From Tetragonia tetragonoides (Eukaryota; Streptophyta; Magnoliopsida; Caryophyllales; Aizoaceae): a stretch of DNA of 64,000 nucleotides. The notes beneath the pieces are model-generated. The model had not been told where the DNA came from and made no database searches. It saw only the letters and a list, made by a program, of their open reading frames with translations. Where the stretch lies: NCBI GenBank assembly GCA_038025085.1, contig CM076144.1:21211501-21275500 (forward strand), given 5' to 3'. A program made the position numbers and the translations under genes. How positions within the stretch are numbered: position 1 is the stretch's first letter; the number at the start of each line of letters is the position of its first letter. Of the stretch, positions 51,443-62,140 are shown piece by piece.

Positions 51443-53940
51443 CAGGGCGCCTAATACGAAAGAATGGACGCATGACAAGGAAGGCATGCCTGAGAAGGAA
51501 GTTATTCCTGAGAACGAAGCCAACCCCGACCTGTTACCGTCACATAAGGTGGTCTGTTTTCCTTTTCCACACTAAATAGTCATACCTACTGACATTATTA
51601 GTTATGACAACTATTAATAATTTGAATTGTTGTTTTTGTGTAGTTTTCCGTAATTTATTGAGACTTATAGGCGTAATGATAGAGTTTCTAATACATTTGT
51701 TTTGGTAGACTCTGACGCCTAGTGATGATGCTCCCCAAACCATTTGTGAATTATGCGATAGGGTGATCGTAGTTGAAAGGGTGATGGATGACATATATCC
51801 GAAAGTAAATGATACCTCTGATGCTGTAAAAACAATGGCTCAAGATATGAAGACACTCTTGGAGCTATATACAAGAAAATCATCTGGCGAGAGTGTCCCC
51901 TCGAAAGGTTACTCCAAGGAACCTGAAGAAGATTTAGACAATGGTGGGCGTTCTAATTCACCGTTCATCGGAATATCTCCTACGAATGGAAGACATATGA
52001 AAAAGAACTTGATCTTAACTTTAGCCCTTCCCTGAAGTCTGAGCTTAGAACTATTGACTTAGATGACACAATACGGCTTATGAGGTTCAAAGAGAGGCAG
52101 TTTCCAAAAGGGATTGAGACTTTTTTGGATTGTACTCCTCCGAAAAAAGATGTGTTGAGTCCAAGTTCGAAGAATTCTCCTAGTGTGAAGAATTCTCCTA
52201 GTCTGAAGAATTCTCCAAATTTGAAGAATTCTCCAGTTTTGAGGAGTTTTCTTCGTCTGAAGAGTTCACCAAAAGTGTCGACTCCAATAACTAAACGCAA
52301 TTCTCCTATGGTGACACCATCACCAAAGAGTACAAAGAAGACGAAACTGACACAATCAAAGGTTTTTAATATTGTGTTAAGTGTTTTATATAACAATATT
52401 TATTCATTCAGTCATGTGATGCTCAAACATAATCTAATCTTTGTATTGTAGGCGGTTTCAGATGCAACTTCCATCCCACCAGGGCCATTGCCTGAGGTCC
52501 TTACAAAATTGTTTACGCATTATCTGAAAGATTTAACTCAGCAAGAAGGCATTGTGTGCAATAAGGTGTACAACCTTAAGGGCACTGGCGAAGCTGCTTA
52601 TTGGCCATTTAATTACCGAGTGGGCTTAATCGTTTCCGACGTCACATGTCTATTCCCTGACAATCGGATAAACAATTTTGTATGTATTTACTTTCAGTAA
52701 ATTTGTACAACGATACTAACAATTGTGTGTGTGTATTTGTTAAAATAATTTGTAAAATTTTGTTGTTTTGATTACAGTTTGTCGACATGTACATGTACCA
52801 CCTCCAAAGTGGAGCACGTAAAGAATGTTCCAATAAGTTGTTTCTACCAAATTGCTTTCAAAGCTACGTGTTTGATGTTGCTACGGCAGCATCATCAAAA
52901 GATTGGACTTCAGCGGAGGGTTATTTTAACAGTGTCATTGAAAGTTTTCTTCCAAGTTCACTCGAGTTGACTGAGGAGGTTCATCTACTTTATCATGTTA
53001 TTTGAATTTTAAATTATATAATTTTTTAGCATATTATGGGATGACTATATATATGTTGATAATATATAAATATACATTCCTCTACATGACCGACCTGGCG
53101 GCCATTGATTTCTACTGGTGATGCATGTTATTGAAAGACGTGTCTACGTTCAGGATTCAATGGGCGTGGATGATCATCGTTGCACTATAGTAAACGATCT
53201 AGTAAATAAATTGCAATTTTATTTTCTTAAAGATTAATTGATGACGCTAGTTTCTAATAATTTGAACCCTGTACAGCTGCGTTTGGCACACGGACGACTA
53301 CTTACAACCCCGAAGAATAATTATTTGGGTCGGCCATTTATAGGTACAAAGTTGGCGGACTTATTTGCTAATGCGACCTCCTTATACGACATCGTACTCC
53401 CCCCGCTTAGCTGTCAGCCCAACCTGTAAGTTAAATACGTAACGTTCATACGATATGATTTTATTTTTATATTGCATTTTGCCTTACCGTTAATTGTTGA
53501 TAAACCCATTAGATGATTCAATCAATTCAAGTAAACTGCTATCAGCGCATTTAGTTTAGTTAGACTTATTGTTTATTTAAGTCTAACCTAATGTTTTACA
53601 TTTAAATACATTTTGTTTGATGACAAATACATTTATTTGAGCATCATAGTCCTGCTTCTGATCCATGCTTTGACTATTACATTTTGCATGGACGCAGGCA
53701 TGATTGCGGCATATACGTCATAAAGTACTGTGAAACTTATGGGCGTTTTGAATGGCCAAGTATATATTTCACGGTAGGTTAAGCACATATTATATTTTTT
53801 TTCTTTATAATTTTTTTTAATTGTGCGACATTAATTATTATGCAGACTGTTAGATGCGAGTTGAGCGGCTGAGGACGATGTCCAAACTTATTCTTAGTGA
53901 ACACAACGACGTGAAAGTGTTAAGGATGTGGCAAACCTAG
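51443..53940 (+). pseudogene. Ulp1-type (C48) protease gene B, tandem paralogue of A
   Basis: The exon structure matches A: 51443-51548, 51709-52361, 52452-52679, 52778-52978, ~53070-53202, 53277-53425, 53698-53773 and 53846-53940. It encodes the same modules: an N-terminal helix, a KNSPSLKNSPNLKNSP-type Lys/Asn/Ser/Pro repeat, the YWPFNYRVGLIVSDVTCLFP block, and protease exons with RRVYVQDSMGVDD (Asp region) and QPNLHDCGIYVIKYC (Gln and Cys). Lesions: the start codon equivalent to A's ATG reads AGG; there is a frameshift near 52004; the acceptor before exon 5 reads AA where A has AG; the Trp after the catalytic His is TGA (GGH-stop-FLLV); and there is a frameshift in the last exon. The catalytic Cys and Gln codons survive. 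Confidence 0.8.
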
Positions 53941-54142
53941 TAGAAGAAGAGATTGTTTGGCAGTTACATTTAAATTAATGTCTTATTTATAATTTTTTTA
54001 AGTCATGGTTTTCTTAGATTTTCTAGTTAGAGAGACAGGTATTTTGTGAGATGGTTTGAGTTTAGTTTTTGACTAATCAGATGTTTGAGGTTCATTTTGC
54101 AATTATGCAAACAGCTAATACCTTAGCATACAATAATATTCT

Positions 54143-56944
54143 TGTAATACCCCGTATTATTATTCATTTTAGAATAATAATTACTGAAAAGAAAATGCAA
54201 TTTTGGATTTAAAATATTAATTGGGCTCATGATTTAAAATGCCTAATTAATGTATGGGTTTATTTTGGATCCAATTAAATTAATTGGGCCAAAATAAATT
54301 AAATAATTGGGCTTAATTATTTTTGGATTGGCCGAAAATAATTATGGCCTAATTAGGGCCATTATTTTCGGCCAAGAGCCGGAAATATGGGCAAGGATCA
54401 GTTTTTATTTTGTGAAAATTATTTTTTCCTAAAAAGGTGAATTTGGAGAGGGTTGACTGGTTATTAGTTTAGGAAGTTGAAGGAGAAAAGGAAGCAATAG
54501 AATTAGGGATTTGGTTTCCTAATTGGACTCAACTTCCTCACTCATCAACTTAACCTAGACAAAACAAAAAAAAAGTCACTCATCTTTCTCTCTCTCAAAC
54601 TCACGCACGACACACCCAGGAGAAAAGAAAGAGAAACACTCTTTCACAATTCATCCTTTGCTCAGTTTTAATCCTTTGATTTTCAAGTAAGTGTTCTAAA
54701 CTTATTTTTGATTCTTAAAAGCTTTTAGATTTGATTCAAGTATGAGTCTTTATGAACCCTAGTTTTGTATGAGTAAACCCTAATTTATGTTTTGCCTAGG
54801 GTTTGCTAGATTCTATTATTTTTGCATGGTAGGATCATGATTAGGGTTGGGTTTGTTGTTTTATTGAATTGAATCAAAGTTTGAGTTCAAAAGGTTAGAT
54901 CTTGTGATTTAATTAAATTTGGAAATTTATTAATTGTGTAGATTTAATTAGATTAGGGTTTGTTAAATTTGTTTAACAAAAAAAAAAAAAGATTAGGTTT
55001 TGTGCGCAACACGGCAGGGTCGTGTGCTGCACACGGCAGCACCCCTGTCGGGTGCCCGGCGTCACCAGCCACCGCTGGGGGTGGTCAGCGATGGTGATGG
55101 GTGGTGATGGTGGTGTTGTTTTGGTGTTGACTTGTTTTGACTTGTTGAATTGTTTTTAGGGTTTTGGAAAGTTTCCTAATTTAGTTTATGCAAATTTTGG
55201 AAACTTTGAGCATGCATGGGTAACTGAAATTTCCCGCAACTTAATTAATTTAATTATGGGTACTAAATCATCTTTAAAGTTTAATAAAGTGGTTTAGAAG
55301 TCAAGGTTTTGACTATTGGTGTATTGTGGACTTGTTAGCACATGTTGACCGCACGTGAACGTAAGGAGCTTACGTTAATTGTCGTGATTTGCCTTACTTG
55401 CTAAAGATAATTCATCATCTAGTAATTGTTGGTGAATTATGTAATTTCTTTGTCATAATTCATGTCTATTAGAAATTGTATTCATGTTGTCTGGTATTGG
55501 ATTGAGAATGATAATTCATATTTGGACTTGTGAGTATTTTGGAAAGGGATAATTGATATTTATTTCCTTGTGATAATTCGTATAGAATTATATGTTAGTG
55601 AATGCATGTATTATGTTGGAAATTCACTTTGAGTTAATATTCATGTGACGAGATGCATGTTTTATTATTGGTTGTTGAACGCAAATTATGTTAATAATTG
55701 TTCAATTGGAATATAGCTTATGTTGCTATTTTGTACCATGTTGGTAAGCATGTGGATTCATGTTAGAAGCATGTTACTTCAATAAGTTGAAATGAACTTT
55801 GACTATTGAACTAGGTGGTTTTGAATTAAGGCCTGGATGCCCTTCATGTAAAATGCCATCGAAATTGTAACTATATTGTGTTACTTGAGTGCCAAAATTA
55901 TGTGTATTACTTGTTATGTGATCACCATATTGAAATGAATTGGGAGTTAAGACTTCTTTGGTAATGGATTCACCGAAGGATGCGAATGGGAATTTGTCAC
56001 TTATTACATTGAGTGGTTCCATTGGTTATGACCTCACTGTATTGGAAATCTTGTATCCATACTGAGTAATTGAGCGAGTGGTTCTCTGGAACAGTTCTTC
56101 CTATAGACTTTAGGGTCGAAGGAGGGTATGCATACTAAGGAACATTTGAAGTATGTCGGGAGTCATCTATACTCCGGGACAGTTGATCCCTCTTTTGCCA
56201 CTGTGCACGGGACTAAGATCCTATTGAATCGACTACGGTTGGTTTGACAATTCATGCGATTCTCTTCTCTCTAATGAATTTGGCTAATGGATAATAATAA
56301 ATACTGAGATTTATTATTTGGTGATTATGCGTGTCTTTGAATTTAAGCATGTTGTCTTTTATTTTCTTAAGCATGATCGTTAATTTTAATTAAGCATGTT
56401 GGCTTTTGGAGATTTAAATGGACTGTGTGGTTATGAATTACTCAGCGTAGCTAATTGGTTGTTTTTCTTTTTACTTGTGTTTGTTGTCCATTTTTCTTCA
56501 ATGGTGGACCTATGATGAACCTATATGGAATTCGTCTATATGGGGGAGTAGATTGACAGGATTTGCAGCTCGTGGTGTGAGCTAGGAGAGGCGACAAAAG
56601 GAGATTGTAAATCTTCTAAGAACATTTATTTTTATTGCTTAGTTTGGAACTTATTTATTATTGGGATTTTTATATTGTAATGAGATTAATTTCTCTTGCA
56701 TGAGAACTAATAGTTTATTATTTTTATTTCATTTGGATTATTTGTTTTAAGTTAGTTTGGAAAACATAGTTATTATTTAATTATCTAGTATGTATGTTTG
56801 GGATATAAACCTTTGGTTTCTTTCTAGCCTTGTATTTAATTTGAACATTAAATACGGCGGTGACGCTTCAAATTTCTAGGGTTTTTCCGCTGCAACTCGT
56901 GATTTTAAATGGTTTTAAATTAGACGGAAATTTGTGGTGTTACA
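54143..56944. mobile_element. Large solo LTR (2.8 kb), Tekay/Del-like termini
   Basis: The segment begins TGTAATACCCCG and ends GTGGTGTTACA, the characteristic termini of the long LTRs of Tekay/Del-type gypsy elements. It is flanked by an exact 5-bp duplication, ATTCT (54138-54142 and 56945-56949). There is no internal domain, primer-binding site or second LTR, so it is a solo LTR left by recombination between the two LTRs of one insertion. No supported protein coding. Orientation is not fixed. Confidence 0.85.
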
Positions 56945-57329
56945 ATTCTACTTTGGTCTTAACTATTGCAATCTTTAGTGTTCCCTAAAGGCATTGTCGT
57001 ATGTAGTTAGTGAATACGAAATATTCTTTGCACTATATATCATGCCTATATATCTCTTACTACAGGGGAGGTGTTGCAAGAGAAAACTAAAATTCAACCT
57101 AGCTTTCATGCCTATATATCTCTTACTATATGTGCCAAAGTCAAAGTTGTCTTTAATTATGCATCCCTGCAATACAACTACACTAAAAGGATTTGCAATA
57201 AGCAAAACTATTTACAACTAAATTGTTTTCATCCATAAACATCAGTCAAGTTTACATTGTACCATAATTAACCAAGGTTATCTCCGGGTGCTGCTTCAGG
57301 ACCTTTTAAGATTAACTTAATCTGGTCCT

Positions 57330-60300
57330 TCAATTGTTATTTTCCAGTCGGAGATAACGAATCAAGGTCTGCAATCTGAAGGTATCCATATCCTCATAAT
57401 ATGATGGATCTGTCCACAAACTTTTGTTTTTGGCTTCTATGTACTTGATGACATATACTCCACAATCATATCTGCGCAGTATAATCCACATCATGATGTT
57501 AAAACTAAAACGATGTTACTTTACCTTTAATTATATTTTGTGTACTTACCCATTAGGATGTTCTGGCACACATATGCTTTCCACCTTGAATTGCTGAAGT
57601 CCTTTTATCTCAAATAACATCCTATATTTCTCATATGTATCTACAATCGCTGAGCACAGTTTTTCAGCAGCGGTTTTGCTCAATATTTCTCTTCTCCGTT
57701 TGATTCGCTCAGGATATGAATCAAGTACATAAATTTTTCGGTATTCGAGGTTTACAGAACACATATACCAGTGCCCATGTCCTTTCTCTGAGTGCATTGG
57801 AATATAAATATACACGGGACAAACATAAATTATTTACATGGATTGTAAGTTGTGTCAGCTACATTAGGAAGAAACAAAATCAATACCTCCTTCACAGGTT
57901 CTGGCTTTCCTGGCAAAAGTGACCATTATGCACCCGTTTTCTTTCTGTAGCTGCAAATTTGATTGCAGATGATATTATTTATGAATTTACATAACAAAAT
58001 ATACTTTGGATGGATATGTAGAAATTTAGTAACTTACAACTGTGCTGCTAATACTAGTTGATACAAATAAAATTGTATCATCACAGTTTGCCCTCTCAAA
58101 TCCGACCATGTCAATTATCTACAATTTGAAATCAACTTAGCAAGTTATTATTGCAAAATATTTTTTGTTATACACATTTTACAATACTTACAGCGCATTT
58201 GATCCATATTCCAGGATATAGGCACCTCATATGATTTTTATTAGCAGATATGTGTGGCAAACAAACCAGCTTCTCCCTATCCAAGTAATATGAATGAGAG
58301 ACCAATGAAATAATAAAAAACACCATACAATTATGCAACAAACAAGAGTCATGATATCGTACTGCGTATTATCTTTGTCAAAAACGTATTTGCAAAGTCG
58401 CATGTCTTCCTCGCTAATGTCATTCAGTAGGTTTTGTATTTCCGATATTGGGGTTGGGAATTCTTCTTCAGATTCCCTTGATTTTCCAGGCATATTGTTA
58501 ATATCCTCCTTCAATCATAAATTTGAGTATGCATAAATTCAATTGAGGGGGTTGAAGCAAATTCAATGATATCAGTTTAATATTAATCATAACAAAACTT
58601 CACACTAGTTGTGCCTGTAGTTACCATACCACAGTCATGACATCTTGCTTCACGTTTTTTTATTTGTTTGCCTTCCCCTCTTTTTGGGTGGGGGTTCATC
58701 TGCATCATGTTCTTGTTTGCTTGTGTCACTTGTGTTTAGCTCAACAAGGGTTTTAATGTTCTTTGGTCGCCTACCTCTCTTTTTGGGAAACTGATCCCCT
58801 TTCCCCTCCACATCCTTTCTATCAGCATCCTCCGTATTATCTCTCCCAGCATCATCATCCTTATTATCTTCATTCTTTCTCTCTTCATCCTCCCTCTTCT
58901 CTCTCTCAGCATCCTCTCGTTTAAACATCTCTTCCTCATCCGTGTTATCTTTCTTCTTTTTCTCAGCATCCTCCCTCTTCTCCCTCTTCTTTCTCTCAGC
59001 CTCCTCCCTCTTCTTTCTCTCAGCATCCTCCCTCTTCTCTTTCTCATCCTTTTCCTCTTTATTCTTTCTCTCTTCTTCCTCTCTTCTTCCTCTTTCTTCT
59101 TCCTCTCTTCATCCTCTTTCTTCTTCCTCTTTCTTCTTTCTCTCTTCATCCTCTTTCTTCTTTCTCTCTTCATCCTCCCTTTTCTCTCTCTCAGCATCCT
59201 CTTTTTTAAACATCTCTTCCTCATCTTTCTTCTCTCTCTCTTCCTCCTGCCTTTTCTTCAAAATTTCCAATCTCCTTTGTCTATTTCTTCTATCCAGTCC
59301 TATGTCCAGTAGTTTAGTATCTACTGAATCCTGACTATCATTATCTTGACTTTCATTCTCATCACTTTCAGTCTCCTCATTTTCATTCTCCTCACTTTTA
59401 GTGTCCTCACTTTCTTCATCTTTCTCACTCAACTCATATTCACTGCCTGCTACTCCTTTGTGCTTTTGTCTCCATGTTCCTTTTGTCCTTGTCCTCTGCT
59501 TCTTCACTGTCTTCACATTTTGACTCTTAGGCTTATTTTTAGCATGTCCTATTGATTCATAAACAAGTTGAATTATGTCTAAAATGATGTTTTTAACAGA
59601 ATCAATGGAATAATGTATAAAGGGATGTTTTTAAAGTAATCAATTTATTAAGTAACTAAATCATTTGTAAAGTGTGTTACCTAATCCATACAGTCAGCCA
59701 CCATGTTCTTAACCTCATTAATGGCCTTATGCAGCCCAAGCATTTCCCTCTCCATTGTATTCCTCATATCCTTAATGTCATCATGCTTGACATCTACTTT
59801 TGTTTGCAACTGCTGTAATTGTGCATTCCCCCATTGTGGAATATCTCCAATAATCTTCTTATTTTCATCCTCTAATTGCACCATCAACTACAGTTTTCCA
59901 TGATTGTACATATTGAGGCTCAATATTAAACTCTATTTCAGTATTGACATTATTTATAAGGAGCAAAGATTGAAGTTTCCAAAATCAACTTGTTTGGTCT
60001 TAACTAAAAATGGAGTTAGTACTACCTAACAAAAGATTCAGTTGGGGAAGAATTTTACCTTCTTGCAGGAATATCCTCCCAAGTTGTTCAAAATGTATTT
60101 GTTCAACAACTTTATCTTTTGTTCATCCCACTCCACCACTCTTGGAAGTTTTGTTTCCAACTAATTATCAATGGTGCCCCTCTCAGTTGAGTAGTCACAA
60201 AACAACACCTACATATAATTTGGTAAATCACTACAACATATCACAATAATAAGACACTGTGCACTTATGAAAAACAAATTGTATTTACCATGAACAGGAG

Positions 60301-61148
60301 TATGCAACCACCGATAAAGTCGTCATCTTCCTCCTTCACATGCTTTACAGCAGCAATCACATTGTCATATATGAACTTTGCCCAATTGAACAAAGGAACC
60401 AATGATATATCCTTCACCAAGTGAAGCCACTCCATCTTTGGTTTTTTGTTCCTTGTTGGCGCAAATAATGCTGTCATTAAAAATAGTAAGAGTACTTTGC
60501 TAAACCTCTCATCAGTTTTCTCACAATTCATTAGGATTTTTGCCATACCCTTCACATCCAAATTAGCAAGATATTTTATATCTTCTGCTTGAACCCCCTC
60601 ACAGGACTGTTCAATTACTTCCTCACCAGAGTCCTTAAATCCAAGCAAGTATTCAACATGCTTTGGCATCAAAACATTGTTTTCACCATTAATTGTAAAT
60701 GAAGCCGTGTTTGGATCAAAAATGGAAATCATCCATGTACACATAACATTCCTTAAAGACTTGATTTTAAAACTCATCAAACATCCAAATCCCCAGTTAA
60801 TTAACACTTGTTTCTTTCCCTCTGATTTAGAAAGAATCTTCATCACATCATAAACAACTTCAGTATCACATGTTGCATACGAATCATCATTTACAAGCAA
60901 AACTCCAAACAAATTAAAATCCAACCCAGTATGTAGTACACCCTTTTTTTAGTAAATGTTCAAAAGTATGAATGTACCTTTATTCCAAATGATGTGGAAA
61001 CCAGTTGGGATTTAATTTATGGGGCATTTGAACATTAACGCTGAAACGAAGGTGTACAATCAATTAATTGCTTAATCATATTAATATTTTCGACTATTAT
61101 AAAGAGAATAAAGATTTACCTTGAACTCGTTTTGCGCTTGGACGCCAT
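57330..61148 (-). pseudogene. Ulp1-type (C48) protease gene C with KE-rich coiled coil and AT-hook-like motifs
   Basis: Minus strand, about ten exons. It probably starts at 61148 (MASKRKTSS, donor at 61119). The exon ~60942-60289 encodes a folded N-terminal domain (DFNLFGVLLVNDDSYATCD, LNVKGMAKILMNCEKTDERF region) of the type seen in plant Ulp1-like and DUF1985-like proteins. A large exon (about 59555-58650) encodes an acidic stretch, a Lys/Glu coiled coil and two AT-hook-like motifs (FPKKRGRRPKN, PPKKRGRQTNKK). The C48 domain follows: SEEDMRLC, then catalytic His in GHGHWYMCSV, Asp in YVLDSYPER, and Cys in NGYDCGVYVIKY (last exon 57471-57330). The oxyanion Gln position six before the Cys is His. 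Lesions: TAA near 60970, TAG near 60165, frameshifts near 59885 and 57915, and frame loss inside the coiled coil. Confidence 0.75.
58900..59270. repeat. Homopyrimidine/homopurine tract encoding the coiled coil of Ulp1 C
   Basis: About 370 nt of almost pure C/T on the plus strand (TCTTCCTC-type units), encoding Lys/Glu/Arg repeats on the minus strand. Unit lengths are irregular and the frame is lost within it. Confidence 0.8.
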
Positions 61149-62140
61149 CAAAGAAAAAAGATGTTTATACATTCGTTTTGTTAGTTAGACCTAATCACAA
61201 AATTGGGTTCAATTTCACACTCAAGTCAGGTTCTATTCCAAATAGAGGACACAATTCCAAGTTCAAAATCTCTTTCATTTCATACACATATCGCAAAATG
61301 ACATTCAGATTTATTGCACTAAAAATAAGAAGAGAAGGTAAAAAAATCGACTATTTTTGTTAACATCAGATCATCAATTTATACACATAGATGACGGAAA
61401 ACAACGAGGAACTGATAAGGAGAAAGACCGATCACTTACAGCGAGATGACGGAAATTTTGCTTTCTTTGTCCAAGATTGAAACTGTCACTAGTGTGACTG
61501 AGAGAGTGAAGGAGATTAGAGAGGGAATCAGATGTGAGAGATTTTTATGTTTTAAAATTTGAAAAAAAAAATTGCGTTGTTTAAGACTTTAAGTAAAAGT
61601 GAAGGAGATGAGGCGGTTCAACCGCCTAGTTAATGGGTTATTGGGCCACTTTTATTTTTGGCTAGTCAATTTTTGTTGGGCTAATTACCATAAAGGTTTC
61701 AAACATTTATTTACAATTACTGTTGGGGGTTTGCACATACAATTACTGTTATTTACTTATATTGTCCTCCAATATCTTTTGCATTAATATTGGGCCAATT
61801 TTGGATAGTCAATTATTGTTGGGCCAAAAATTGACTACTTTTTTGGATAGTACAATTATTATTGGGTCATTTTCCTTTTCCGCTAGTCAGTATTTTTCTG
61901 AGGAGAGGCTAGTCAGTTATTATTGGGCCAATTACCTAACCATACGTAATCGTCTAATAATTTATTGTTAAATCATTTGTTTTGGTTGTAACTATTGTTA
62001 TAGATAGGCTTAACTGGTGTTATGTAGTTGAAAGCTATGATAACTAACTTCACTAATTTGAAATGTGTAGCCATAACAAATTACAGGAACCACCACATTA
62101 AAGTTCCACATGCCCAATCTAGAATAAATAAGTCGTATCA
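61149..62140. other. Intergenic between Ulp1 C (5' end) and Ulp1 D (3' end)
   Basis: No gene. The segment 61610-61940 has several related strings (TAGTCAATTATTGTTGGGCC and variants). This is a small cluster of imperfect ~60-100-nt direct repeats carrying TTGGGCC motifs. Confidence 0.5.

Noticed and set aside
55774..56022. 82-codon ORF in the solo LTR
   Set aside because: Inside an LTR, no retroviral-type motif; long LTRs contain chance ORFs.
58942..59334. Ser/Phe/Leu-rich plus-strand ORF opposite the coiled-coil exon
   Set aside because: It is the antisense of a Lys/Glu-coding purine tract; homopyrimidine DNA is open in several frames by composition.
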